Origin: Theodoxus fluviatilis
Taxonomy: Eukaryota; Mollusca; Gastropoda; Cycloneritida; Neritidae
Assembly: GCA_034096865.1 (NCBI GenBank)
Contig: JAWQFJ010000528.1
Coordinates: forward strand, 79,293 to 143,292
DNA length: 64,000 nucleotides
Reading direction: 5' to 3'
Below are positions 1 to 10,316 of this stretch, piece by piece. Numbering within the stretch: position 1 is the first letter of the stretch; the number at the start of each line of letters is the position of its first letter. The position numbers were made by a program, and so were the translations under genes. The notes beneath the pieces are model-generated. The model saw only the letters and a list, made by a program, of their open reading frames with translations. It did not search any database and had not been told where the DNA came from.

Positions 1-175
1 TGTCCACGTAACTTTTGGTGGAGCTGTCGTTTCATCAGAGTGGATGGGCAAGATCTTTCCTGTGCTTTATTTTTCTTGCCCTGTGAAGGATACATGCAGT
101 CTTTCTTTTATTTGACAGACCTGTTTTAAATTCCTGTTTTTAACATTCTCCCTTCTTTCCTCTTTATTAAGCATC

Positions 176-1021
176 TTAACTCATTCAAGGCGCAGAATTT
201 CTAGTGCATCTGTCCCCTGCAATTGCAGGAAATGGACCAAGTTTGAAAAATCGTAGTAAAATAAATACTGTAGCTACAAAGCTAAACTTGGTATGGCTAG
301 AAAGGTCTTTCTTTGCCAAAACTAGCCAAATGCTGCACATTGTCAAGCTAAGAAAACACTACACTTGCCACGACAGTAAGTAGAGTCACTATTTTTTAAA
401 AAAGGTCTTTCACCCATCTCTTTTTCTGAGTGCCCACTGCTTGTTTCTTGGTCTAGAGCTCTATTTTTAAAAAATGAACTTAAAAAAATGGCACAAAACA
501 CACTGGAGAAATTTTGTGATGATTGTGTTTATTAGTCCTGAGTTACAATCAATATGAGCCTACAATTAACTACCAATGATGCCGAGGTCGACCTAGTTTC
601 AGCCAGCATGACAGCTTCGCTCTCATCCTCGCTCTCTGATACCTCATCATTAGCGAGAAGAAAATCACCACTATCATTATCATCATGAAAGGGTTCATCT
701 ACATTAGTTCCTATCTCATACAAAGCATCCTCTTCAGCATCAGAACCCTCCTCTACAGCAATTTCCACTGGCTCACCCACCTTGTGCTGCGATCCACGCT
801 CCACCGCCATCGCTGTTTACTTCATGCCTCCTAGTGCATCGCTGATAAAGGTTATGGTCTGTCCGAGAAAGATCTGTGTGGATCTAAAGCTGGCAAACTA
901 TAGTACAGAGACTAATTGAAGACTAGACTAGTTCCCTAAACCATATTTTCCTTGTTGTAAGGGGGCAAAAATATGCTAATGTGGTAGGCTCAATTGAGCC
1001 TATGCGCCGCGAATGAGTTAA
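176..1021 (-). mobile_element. Non-autonomous piggyBac-like element flanked by TTAA
   Basis: The segment is bounded by TTAA on both sides (176-179 and 1018-1021), the target duplication typical of piggyBac transposons. Just inside are inverted repeats: CTCATTCAAGGCGCA on the left, and TGCGCCGCGAATGAG on the right, which is the reverse complement apart from two bases. A reverse-strand reading frame (810 to 532) starts with ATG and encodes about 92 residues rich in Asp and Glu, resembling the acidic N-terminal leader of piggyBac-family transposases. The DDE catalytic core is absent, so the copy looks internally deleted and unable to move itself. The superfamily call rests on TTAA plus inverted repeats plus the leader; the leader similarity is by eye. 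Confidence 0.72.
532..810 (-). pseudogene. Acidic N-terminal fragment, probably of a piggyBac-type transposase
   Basis: An open frame of 92 codons on the reverse strand inside the TTAA-bounded element. It begins MAVERGSQHK and is dominated by acidic and serine residues (for example VSESEDESEAV), with no recognisable catalytic motif. Acidic leaders of this kind precede the DDE domain in piggyBac transposases. It stops before any catalytic domain, so it is either a remnant or a first exon. It could also be an unrelated acidic frame. Confidence 0.4.
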
Positions 1022-1600
1022 GTACTATGCTCAGCCACTGTTGATTGGTTATCTATTAATAGGATCCACTGTATTCTTGCATGTTGCCTTTTTATAATTG
1101 GGTTGTTGTTTTTTTGAAATGTTAATGTAAAGATGAGCAAAGGTATGGATAGTGAATTAGAACTCACCTCCTAAGACTTCTTGTTCAGAAGAAATGATTC
1201 TCTTGCTGTGTTTGAATTTTCTATGTTGCCAAATTGTTTTACTTTGGAGAGTTGGGGAGGGGGGGGGGGGGGCATCTATTCTTAGACAGCCAAACATTGG
1301 CTGGCTTCATGCAGCACTTAGTCCAGGTTGTATCTTTAGAAGGACTGTAGTCCTTTGTGGGAAGAGTTTTTGCTGCAATGAATCTGTGCCCTGTAGTGAA
1401 TGTTCTTAAGTCAGAAGTTTGTCACCTAAGTCATCATCTTAAATCTTCCATATGTTGCTCTTTGTTTATTCTTTAGTGTTGTTGCCCTGGTTACAGCAAA
1501 CCACCTTGTTGTATCTGAAGGAATTACTTGCTTACTTACCTTGTATAAGAGTGAACAAAAATGCCTGCAAGCTTGGACAGTATTACACGAGTAACAGGCA
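1022..1600. other. Intergenic or intronic stretch, no gene seen
   Basis: AT-rich sequence with a G-run at about 1258-1272 and no convincing exon. The frame that is open through the downstream repeat is closed at 1552-1554 (TGA). If this is intron of the upstream gene, the acceptor of the repeat-containing exon must lie downstream of 1554. Confidence 0.4.
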
Positions 1601-2916
1601 GAAGCAGCATGAGCACCTCCACCTCCAGTCAGTTGCTGCATGCAAGTACTGTGCCCTCCACCTCCAGTCAGTGGCTGCATGCAAGTACTGTTCCCTCCAC
1701 CTCCAGTCAGTTGCTGCATGCAAGTACTGTTCCCTCCACCTCCAGTCAGTTGCTGCATGCAAGTACTGTTCCCTCCACCTCCAGTCAGCTGCTGCATGCA
1801 AGTACTGTTCCCTCCACCTCCAGTCAGGTGCTGCATGCAAGTACTGTTCCCTCCACCTCCAGTCAGTTGCTGCATGCAAGTACTGTTCCCTCCACCTCCA
1901 GTCAGTTGCTGCATGCAAGTACTGTTCCCTCCACCTCCAGTCAGTTGCTGCATGCAAGTACTGTTCCCTCCACCTCCAGTCAGTTGCTGCATGCAAGTAC
2001 TGTTCCCTCCACCTCCAGTCAGTTGCTGCATGCAAGTACTGTTCCCTCCACCTCCAGTCAGTTGCTGCATGCAAGTACTGTTCCCTCCACCTCCAGTCAG
2101 CTGCTGCATGCAAGTACTGTTCCCTCCACCTCCAGTCAGTTGCTGCATGCAAGTACTGTTCCCTCCACCTCCAGTCAGTTGCTGCATGCAAGTACTGTGC
2201 CCTCCACCTCCAGTCAGTTGCTGCATGCAAGTACTGTGCCCTCCACCTCCAGTCAGTTGCTGCATGCAAGTACTGTGCCCTCCACCTCCAGTCAGTTGCT
2301 GCATGCAAGTACTGTGCCCTCCACCTCCAGTCAGTTGCTGCATGCAAGTACTGTGCCCTCCACCTCCAGTCAGTTGCTGCATGCAAGTACTGTGCCCTCC
2401 ACCTCCAGTCAGTTGCTGCATGCAAGTACTGTGCCCTCCACCTCCAGTCAGTTGCTGCATGCAAGTACTGTTCCCTCCACCTCCAGTCAGTTGCTGCATG
2501 CAAGTACTGTTCCCTCCACCTCCAGTCAGTTGCTGCATGCAAGTACTGTGCCCTCCACCTCCAGTCAGTTGCTGCATGCAAGTACTGTGCCCTCCACCTC
2601 CAGTCAGTTGCTGCATGCAAGTACTGTGCCCTCCACCTCCAGTCAGTTGCTGCATGCAAGTACTGTTCCCTCCACCTCCAGTCAGTTGCTGCATGCAAGT
2701 ACTGTTCCCTCCACCTCCAGTCAGTTGCTGCATGCAAGTACTGTTCCCTCCACCTCCAGTCAGTTGCTGCATGCAAGTACTGTTCCCTCCACCTCCAGTC
2801 AGTTGCTGCATGCAAGTACTGTTCCCATGACTTTGGTGCATGTTGCAGAGGCGGAGTCATCCCAGGCTGTTGACACCAAACAGAAAAAGAGAAAACCACC
2901 CCAGGTTTCTATAATG
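1561..2916 (+). CDS. Third-last recognised exon of the upstream gene, with possible 13-residue coding repeat
   Basis: The 3' boundary is clear: an open frame ends ...KPPQVSIM at 2916, immediately before GTAAGT. The frame is in phase with the next exon (GAG ACG CTG...). The 5' boundary is not clear. The same frame is open from 1555 through the 39-bp array, so the exon may encode about 31 copies of STSSQLLHASTVP, but any of the CCTCCACCTCCAG motifs in the array could be the real acceptor, leaving as little as about 2800-2916 coding. The non-repeat part (residues MTLVHVAEAESSQAV onward) is basic and rich in Lys, Gln and Pro. Confidence 0.45.
1617..2823 (+). repeat. 39-bp minisatellite, about 31 copies
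   Basis: Tandem array with a unit of 39 bp (CCTCCACCTCCAGTCAGTTG followed by CTGCATGCAAGTACTGTTC). Copies are nearly identical, differing mainly at one T/G position (TGTTCC versus TGTGCC) and a few single substitutions. Because 39 is divisible by three, several frames on both strands stay open across the whole array. In the frame used by the downstream exon it reads as a 13-residue repeat, STSSQLLHASTVP. Each unit also contains a pyrimidine tract ending in CAG, a plausible 3' splice site. Confidence 0.95.
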
Positions 2917-3098
2917 GTAAGTCATACAATAGCTGTTTGCCATGTACAACACTAGTGTGCAGTTAACTTAGTTGAGAGAGGTGCTGGTTGTTTGTGGATG
3001 AATTGTTTATATTTATTATGTGAGTAAATAGGTGCAGATATGTGAGTGTATATGTGTGTAAGAGAGAGACAGGCAGGCAGGCAGGGAGGTGTGTGTTT

Positions 3099-3100
<2 letters not shown>

Positions 3101-3171
<71 letters not shown>
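3101..3171. repeat. (GT)n microsatellite in intron
   Basis: About 70 bp of uninterrupted GT dinucleotides in the intron between 2917 and 3277 of the upstream gene. Confidence 0.95.
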
Positions 3172-3172
<1 letters not shown>

Positions 3173-3277
3173 ATGCAAACATGTTTGTGTTTGTGACTGT
3201 GTGTGTGTGTAAGTGCAGTACAAATGTATGGGGTACTGTCATTGTATCATACTGGCCATTCCATCTCTGTTTTGCAG

Positions 3278-3377
3278 GAGACGCTGAAGAAGGCCAGGAA
3301 GACAGCCAAGGCAGAGGCAGATAGTGGGGGCTATGACACTGCAGACCCAGACTACGCTGTCTGGATGCCACCTACAG
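3278..3377 (+). CDS. SLC4A1AP: Penultimate exon of probable kanadaptin
   Basis: Starts after TTTTGCAG and ends before GTCTGT. It encodes [14 protein letters not shown], a spacer, then [14 protein letters not shown], and ends in phase 1. Joined to the next exon it gives an acidic-aromatic stretch followed by WMPPTGQSGDGRTHLNEKYG and a C-terminal Tyr. I recognise this ending as that of kanadaptin (SLC4A1AP), a nuclear/cytoplasmic FHA-domain protein, from memory; the FHA and dsRNA-binding-like domains would lie upstream of the window. Confidence 0.6.
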
Positions 3378-3655
3378 GTCTGTTGTCCCTCTCTGGTAGT
3401 ATTGTGATTTTGTACTCTAAGAACCTACAGCTTTGGAAAATATTTTTTGCCCCTTATAAATGGTATCTGAAAACATGACAGTTGGTCCATATTATGTTAC
3501 AAATCATTTACGGAAATGATCAATCTTGATACTATCATTGAATGATTTCTTCAGTATTTATGAGGACCACCGACAGTGTCTTAGAGGCAGGAGAATTTCA
3601 GACTCCCCTGGGTTTGAACAGATGCAAACTCATGCATTGCAATGTGTGCTTCCAG

Positions 3656-3705
3656 GTCAGTCTGGAGATGGCCGAACTCACCTCAACGAAAAGTATGGCT
3701 ACTGA
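3656..3705 (+). CDS. SLC4A1AP: Last coding exon of probable kanadaptin
   Basis: Acceptor TGTGCTTCCAG is followed by GTCAGTCTGGAG. With the phase-1 G of the preceding exon it reads GQSGDGRTHLNEKYGY then TGA at 3703-3705. This short, conserved-looking C-terminus ending in an aromatic residue identifies the frame and the gene end. Splice phases match across all three recognised exons. Confidence 0.65.
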
Positions 3706-4944
3706 AGGAGCTGCAGGAGTGGAGGGGACTGCATGTAACTTTGTGTGGGGGAGAGTCTGCTGATAGTGTGAAGAGGAAATGGAAGAAAAAGCCTTGTGGC
3801 AGTGCACACCAGCTGCCTAGACCTGTCTACACAACCAGAGGCAGTGGCAGTGTCCCTAGCCCTGCGTCCTGCACCCTGCCACCAGAGGGGGAAGTGGATG
3901 ATGCAGCCTCTTTCTTTGTGCCCTTGGCAGACTCAGTTTGGACCCTTCATCTCCTCTTGAAAGCCATTGATGATTGTCTCACAGGGGCTTTTGTTCTGCA
4001 AGGGAGAATAATGTCGTTTCTCACTTTGAACTACTAAACACGTGAGTGGCATGATTTTATTTAGTTGTGAACCTTCAACAGCAGGGGACATGTTTGACTT
4101 GATGTAGGCAGCAGTGGTGTGTTCATTCTTAATTTTCAGCTGGAGTCAGCTGAGTGTGTAGAATGTTTTTTCATCAGGATGGACAAATATAACCACCTGG
4201 AAAATCTAATCTGCTTTGGGAAAATGTTTAGTAAAACTTCATGAAGTAGTACTGGTGGACAGCAGAACTGTTGCTGTATTGATGGGTATGTATTTGCCGT
4301 GCAAGCTTTCTGAAACACCCATGCTGTATTGGACTTGCCAGTGACACGAACCATTGGACGTCCAGCACACAAGTAGGAATGCAGCGTTTACACTTCGGCA
4401 TGTCTCCAGGGCCTCAAAAGTCTGTTTCTGAGACCTCTCACTTGATGGATGGTCCAGAGTGGTCAAGGGAGGCAGATGGAACTGGATCTGAAGTGGTGCA
4501 GAATGATGTGGTCCCCCCTCTCCCTGCTGTCATCCAGGGACTTGACATGCTTATGATGTGAGGGTGGCATCAAGTAATTTGGTGTAGCAGAAGGATCTGT
4601 CATCATTATATGGCAAGCTGCATTGAAATTACTGTGTAAAGCTTGCTTCATGGACCTGTCACTTTCAATTGCACTTGAGGCTTTTTTTTTCTTTCTTTTT
4701 TTGAGGGTGTGTGTGTGTGTGTGTCTGGCATGCTTAGAAACAAATCTGTAGTTAGTGCCATGACATCTTATGAGCTTGCTTCATCTAATTCACTTGTGAA
4801 TTTGATATTCCTCTGAGATCAGTGATTTCTGTGTAATTTGAAAATGTCCAAAATATTGTAGCAATGCATCGACTATCAATGAGCCACGTGCATTGTTATC
4901 ACTCTTTTTTAAGAGAATGGAGAACATCAGAATATCCTAATAAA
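3706..4944 (+). other. Probable 3' UTR of the upstream gene, ending at AATAAA
   Basis: No coding signal follows the TGA at 3705. The first AATAAA noticed downstream is at 4939-4944, which would give a 3' UTR of about 1.2 kb. The stretch contains a T-run and a short GT repeat near 4680-4725 and no recognisable transposon. The polyadenylation site is inferred only from the hexamer. Confidence 0.45.
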
Positions 4945-5189
4945 ATGATTAATTGACCTCACACATTCTTGTATGATCTCTATCTAGCCTGATAATTTAT
5001 TGAAAGTTATATGTAAAAATTAAAGAAAACAACATATTTATTAAAGGACCAATTTGATCTCCATTTTGTTCCTTGAAGAGGCTTTAATTTCCCTCTATGC
5101 TTCAGATTTTCTGGATGTATGGAAAGATTAGATATACACTTGGTGCATACACGACTAGGGCCTTCATCATCTCACTACTCAGCCTCCCA

Positions 5190-5432
5190 GTGGTCTGGAG
5201 GTAAGAATAGACCCCAGCACATCTCCCTTAGGGATTCATAAAAGCTGACCCTCTGTGGGTGGGGATGAGAATCATGGACCCACGCAATTCATAAGAGGTG
5301 AATAATTAGGGACATCATGACTTGACTTGCATTTGCTCTAAACTAATCTAGTGATTTTCGTGTGTAATGGCTGTACATAGCCTACAAAGGCTGATAGGCC
5401 GTAAATTCCACAAATCCATCCATCATAAAAGC
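5190..5432 (-). repeat. Dispersed family A repeat, reverse orientation
   Basis: A copy of a family of roughly 180 bp found at least eight times in the window. In forward orientation members start with a GGAT-type microsatellite, then GGCCTATCAGCCTTTGTAGG, a stretch with CGAAAATCACT, then TTATTCGCCTCTTACGAATC and GGGAGATGCGGTGGGTC. This copy is reversed and seems to contain a partial second copy of the 3' part (5190-5245 resembling 5255-5310). Confidence 0.65.
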
Positions 5433-5719
5433 TGAATAGCTAGGGAAAAGGAGACCTGATGGCAAGTGTGCAATGCAGGGACAGCCACATGTTCCCCTGC
5501 AGAGACTATCTGGCTGTGTGTGAGGCACATGCAGAGTAACTGATGACAGCACTCCGTCCTGTGAGTGTGGTTAGCACTTGTGTGGACAGACTGGTGTAGG
5601 GCGTTTTATTCCATCTTGACAGAACACCAGTCTCATGCATGGAGACATTAACTGGGAAGTTGCAGGTTTGCTAATCATATGAGACACTGAAACTTCCCAT
5701 CTCCTGCAGGATTTTAGCT

Positions 5720-6050
5720 AGGATCTTGTGAAGAGTAGGCTGGTGTCTTGCAGATGTAAAGGCTGCCAAATGTTGACACACATTGACCACCAGCACCAAC
5801 TCAACTCCCTGGGGAGAATTCCAACCCAGTGATGGCTCATGGCCGCACACAAGAGTTGATCACACTACAACGTGCTAACACTGCCCTCACAGGTGCCTGG
5901 TTTTACTCCTGGGTGAGAAAGAAATAATGTGAGTTAGGCATCTTGCTCAAGGATACTAACTCCAGAAAGCAAGCAGCTTCAAAAGCGGCACCCACTAGCT
6001 GCAAGCAAGTGCAGATCAAGTGTGCTAGCCACTTGGCCACATAGCCCCAA
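5720..6050 (-). mobile_element. tRNA-derived SINE, reverse strand
   Basis: On the reverse strand the sequence begins near 6050 with GTGGCCAAGTGGCTAGCACA, which resembles a tRNA A box. About 40 nt later comes GGGTGCCGCTTTTGAAGC, which resembles a degenerate B box (consensus GGTTCGANTCC). Downstream are CCTTGAGCAAGATGCC and CACCCAGGAGTAAAACCAGG, close to the conserved central segment of widespread invertebrate and vertebrate tRNA-derived SINEs. The B box is mutated, so it is probably an old copy and not a functional tRNA gene. Confidence 0.65.
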
Positions 6051-6560
6051 GCTAGTTTTCAAACCAAGACATTAATAACTGGCTAAAAATTAAAGATGTA
6101 GTTTCCATAATCTGCTGTTGATCATTGATGGTCACTATATTTTTTCATTCACTGTGACGTAGCTTGAAGTCCCGTCTCTGGCTATGGCTGGAACAGGACA
6201 GTGGGGTACCAGGCTGACTAGGAGCTGTCCCTTGTGGCCAGCAACATCAGGCTTTCCGTTGATCTTCATTTCTCTGATCAATTTAATGTTTCTCTATTTC
6301 CATTTTTCTGACTGTACTTAAGACTTCAGTCACCACATCCTTTACCTATGTTTGTGTGCAAATAGTGTGGAAAAAACTTTTCCCAGCTTGTTGGGGGACT
6401 ACTTTTATGCATCTATACTTTTCCCCTAAGTATCCTATCAGAGCCTTGGGCAGAGGGCAGGTGCTTGTCACTGGAACAGGGGTCTGATCTAGTTGCATTT
6501 ATAGATTTTCAAATAAAGGAAATTGTTCCTGTTATTCTCAGGTTTTTGTACTATACATGT
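6051..6560. other. Intergenic, nothing recognised
   Basis: No exon, transposon end or tandem repeat was recognised. Base composition is ordinary, moderately AT-rich. Confidence 0.4.
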
Positions 6561-6565
6561 ATATT

Positions 6566-6897
6566 AGAGAGAAAATATTGAACTTTATTTTACAAGGGAA
6601 ATAGGCATTTGCTGCCTGTTTTGCATTCAGCCCTTGTTCAAACAATAACTCCCCACCCCACCCACCCTCCTCCTCCTACCCCATCCCAAAAAGTTACAGG
6701 ATACCATTAGTCACAAATGTTATGAATCCATGGTAACTATATACCACATAATAAACACCAATCAATTCAAAATAATAAATGGTTAAGAATGATGGTACAT
6801 TAATATTAAAAAATTGTGTATTTCATTTCTGCAAATATTTCACAATTTTCAAAGAAATAGGTGGTTCATTCCTTAGAGTAGCTCCTGTGAAAGCCCT
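6566..6897 (-). mobile_element. 3' end fragment of a LINE (same family as the 7.1-11.3 kb element)
   Basis: On the reverse strand this ends TTGTAAAATAAAGTTCAA, preceded by a GGGCTGAA-containing 3' UTR. Upstream is a degraded ORF2 C-terminus resembling the one at 8509-8720 (for example the segment around TTTCACAATTTTCAAAGAAA). The terminal AATAAAGTT motif recurs at 7128 and 11650, showing independent 3'-terminal copies of one LINE family. Confidence 0.6.
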
Positions 6898-6899
6898 CT

Positions 6900-7092
6900 G
6901 TTGGTTGGGGGTCAGAATAAACCCACTACATCTCCCTAGGAGATTTGTAAGAGTTTATTAAATAGGGACATTATGCCTTGATTTGCGCTTGCTCGGAACT
7001 ATTCAAGTGATTTTCGTATTTAATGGCCTCGCATAGCCTACAAAGGCTGATACTGTAATAGACCATTAAACTCCCTCCATACATCCATCCAG
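6900..7092 (-). repeat. Dispersed family A repeat, reverse orientation
   Basis: Contains the reverse complement of the family A core (AGCCTACAAAGGCTGATA, GTGATTTTCGTATTTAATGG) and ends in CATCCATCC, the microsatellite end of the family. It abuts the LINE 3' fragment. Confidence 0.7.
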
Positions 7093-7220
7093 AGAGAGAG
7101 AGAGAGAGATTGATTGATTGATTGATTAAACTTTATTTTTCAAGGGAAATACATGAATTAGGCATAACTGCCTATATTACATCCAGCCCTTGTTAAAACA
7201 AGAAAACAAACAAACAAATC

Positions 7221-8361
7221 CACGGATCTATATCTACATGGATGCACATCTTGAGATCAAGGTCATTTTAGTTGCTGTCAAGGCCAATCGGCAATTGACT
7301 GTCTAGAGCACTTCTGGTGGCCTGTTCAACCTACGATATTCGATGGCGGAGAACTCAGTTGCGAAAAGAAAATGGCCAAGCGTTGGCAATAATTGTGCAA
7401 TTGAAAGCTGCAGTACAACTTCTGCAAAATGCCGAGGTCTGTCATTTATGAAACTGCCGTGACCAGGCGTGAGCGAGGCGCATTCAATTTGCATCTCTCG
7501 CACGATCAAGTGCCTTTGCAGATGTAAACAAAGTTCAACCTAAGATATTCGATGGCGGAGAACTCACTTGCGAAAAGAAAACGGCCAAGCGTTGGCAATA
7601 ATTATGCAATTGAAAACTGCAGTACAACTTCTGCGAAATGCCGAGGTCTGTCATTTATGAAACTGCCGCGACCAGGTGTGAGCGAGGCGCATTCAATTTG
7701 CATCTCTCACGAGTGCCTTCGGAATTGCCTCGGCCTACTTTGGCTTGCTCCGAAAGAGTTCGCGAGTAATCGGCAGCCAATCAGATCGCTGCGTTATTAC
7801 AGCTGTTAGGCTGACGTCACGACGAGCTCGTCCGAGGACTGATATGGGCATTTCCGTGACTCTCGAGCGAAATTCGACTCCTAGGCAGCGGTGTCTCCCC
7901 TTAAATGTAACTCACATGAGAGACATAAATGACAAAGAAGAAAACTTGTACAATCAATACATTAATAAAAACGTGATTAACTTGAAAATTAACAGTTCCC
8001 TTTCTTGTTCACTCCCGAGACCTGTGCCACTACGGCACTAGGCACTACACGTGTGTAGCGTCCATAAAACAACCGCAACAAATCGATTAAAATGCTGTGG
8101 CAGGGCTTCCTACTTAATAAAAAACTTGATAGAGACAAAAAGACATCTAATCACAGCTGTAACTCAATAGAAACCTTTAAAATAAATTTAATTTTACTCA
8201 CAATAAGCTGCGTGACAATCTGATCAACAGTGGAATCCATTGCTGCAAAGACTCGCCCGGAAGTGAGCTAGACAGTTGAGATTTGACCTCTGGCAGAACT
8301 CTCTAATTGGCTGAAAGAGCCCGTGACCTCAAGACGTGCATCCATTTGATATAGATCCGTG
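7221..8361. mobile_element. P-element-like DNA transposon remnant with THAP fragment and 8-bp target duplication
   Basis: The element starts CACGGATCTATATC at 7221 and ends GATATAGATCCGTG at 8361. The terminal inverted repeats extend about 40 bp (ATGGATGCAC and TCTTGAG are shared further in) with few mismatches. It is flanked by the 8-bp direct repeat AACAAATC (7213-7220 and 8362-8369), matching the 8-bp target duplications of P-superfamily (and hAT) elements. Inside, a forward segment encoding a THAP-like N-terminus is present twice. THAP DNA-binding domains are characteristic of P-element transposases, which favours P over hAT. No transposase core is visible, so it is non-autonomous. It sits in the 3' UTR of the reverse-strand LINE. 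Confidence 0.78.
7327..7740 (+). pseudogene. Two tandem copies of a THAP zinc-finger N-terminus fragment
   Basis: Two copies about 210 bp apart both start ATTCGATGGCGGAGAACTCA (ATG at 7343 and 7552). Both encode MAENS, a basic stretch, then a Cys/Ser-rich segment with SAKCRGLSFMKLP, which resembles the start of a THAP (C2CH) domain. The first copy keeps both Cys of the CAIESC motif but has TGA just after KLP. The second reads on for 85 codons but has Tyr in place of the first Cys. Neither has the distal Cys-His pair in a convincing position, so both are inactive. Confidence 0.55.
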
Positions 8362-9021
8362 AACAAATCCAATCCCATCCCCCACCCACCCACCCACCCT
8401 TTATCCCATACAAAATTCACACAATAACACAGGTTACAATCAATTCATGGTAACCAAATGCCACGTTGAAAAAAGCCACAAAGTGAATTTAGAATAAGAT
8501 GGAAGTATCTAGGATGACTGCATAAGAAAAGTATGTAGTTTCAATTTAAATTTCTCTAAAGATTTCGCAATTTTTAGAGAATTGGATAGTGTGTTCCACA
8601 TAGTAGCCCCTGAATAAGATAGGCTATGTTTAAACAAATCAATCCTAGGTTGTGGTATTATAAAGCTATGTTCACGAATATTTGAATGTTGGAATAAGTT
8701 TGTCAAATAATCAGGCACATCATAATCATTAATTCTTTTTATTGAGACACATTTATTGAATTATAAATGCTTATGAAAAGGCAATATGTTAAGTTCTTTC
8801 ATTTTGTCATGTGTAGATAGTGAACTATCCGTTATCATAAGCTTAGAGGCTCTTCGATACAATGACTTCAGCCTTTTCAAGATAGCGTCACTACAGCCAT
8901 CCCAAATTGTTGACGCATAATTAATGTGAGATAAGATATGAGCATGGAAGAAGATTTTGCAAGTTTGAACGTCAACAATATATCTTAATTTTGAGAGAAG
9001 AAATAGATTAATTGATATTTT

Positions 9022-9890
9022 TTAACAAATATAATCAATGTGTGATTGCCATCCTAAATGATCATAAAGTATTACACCAAGAACTTTGTGCTCAACATTT
9101 TTTTCGATTCTCAAAGAATCAAGAGCAAGAGGAAGAGATAAAGGATATATTAGATGTTTTTGTCTCGTAGTTATCACCATATATTTCGTTTTGGAAGGAT
9201 TAATGACCATATGATTCGAAGAGCACCAGGAACGTATTTCATCCAGGCTCCTTTGAAGTTTTACTGCCACACATTCAGTCCTGACACCTGAGGTTGAAAG
9301 TGTTACATCATCAGCAAACATATCACATGTAATCTCTTTATCAGAGATATGTAATGTAGATCATTGATGAATAGGCAGAACAAAAGAGGACCTAAGACAG
9401 AACCTTGTGGCACGCCCACTTGTAAATGGCCACAAAAAGAAGCATGTCCATTGAAATAGACATACTGCTGTCAGTCTTCCAAGAATGATTGAAAGAATTT
9501 CACCGTGTTACAACCATTTAGATATTGTGATAATTTTTCAATTAAAATGTCATGATGAACCATGTCAAACGCTTTCTTTAGATCAAGAAAGATGGAACCA
9601 ATCAACTGTGACCTATTAATGGCACATAGCCAAGAATCAATCAATCGAGTTTATGCTGTGTGGCAAGAATGTTTTGGCCGGAAACCCGATTGAAGAGAAT
9701 AAAGTAGATCATGTTGATCCAGATATGCCATCAAATGCTTGTGAATATGCTTTTCAAGTGGCTTTGATAGTATAGAAAGTATTGAAATGGGTCTAAAATC
9801 GTCAATATTCAAAGGGGTCTTCATTTTTGGTAAAGGAATAACTTTCGCTATTTTCCATTCATCGGGGAACGTGTGATTGATGATACACAA
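9022..9890 (-). pseudogene. LINE reverse transcriptase domain, broken
   Basis: Reverse frames at 9890-9651 and 9321-9022 carry the fingers/palm motifs (IDDFRPISILSILSK, LLYSLQSGFRPKHS) and the FADDVTLSTSG catalytic box of a non-LTR reverse transcriptase. The stretch between them has lost the frame. The product would have primed on nicked DNA; this copy is dead. Confidence 0.75.
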
Positions 9891-10316
9891 GTTATATGAG
9901 TGAGAGATTCAATAATGTATGGAATAGAAATTTTCAAAATGAAGGTGTTAATACCATCATGTCCGACTGATTCCTTATTCATCTTCTCAAGAAATATGCC
10001 AACTTCATGAATGCCAAGAAGTGGTATCTCAAATTCTTTAGACTCGGACAATCTTCCTTTGCAAAAATCACTCAAAATCAATTCTCCGGAAAGGTTACTT
10101 TGCACATTGACAGTCTGTAATAATTTTTGGGCCACAGAAAGAAAGTGAGCATTGCATTCATCAACATTAACTGTCAAAGATGCTACAGCAGATTTAACTT
10201 TGTTTCGATTAGTAAAGGTATTGATGGCTTTCCACACCGAAGCCGTATCCTTATTATCTTCTATAATCCTTTGAAAATATTCTTTTTTAGCTTTTCTTAC
10301 CAGACTCTTAACAAAA

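Noticed and set aside
3542..4037. Plus-strand frames continuing past 3705 as an extension of the upstream gene
   Set aside because: The spliced frame ends at TGA 3703-3705 with a recognisable C-terminus; the other frames lack splice support and lie in the 3' UTR.
5985..6050. A functional tRNA gene on the reverse strand
   Set aside because: The A box is good but the B box is degenerate and the downstream sequence matches SINE bodies, so it is a tRNA-derived SINE.
7303..7509. Reverse-strand protein gene over the THAP fragment
   Set aside because: It is the antisense of the forward THAP-like coding fragment, which explains the conservation-like composition.
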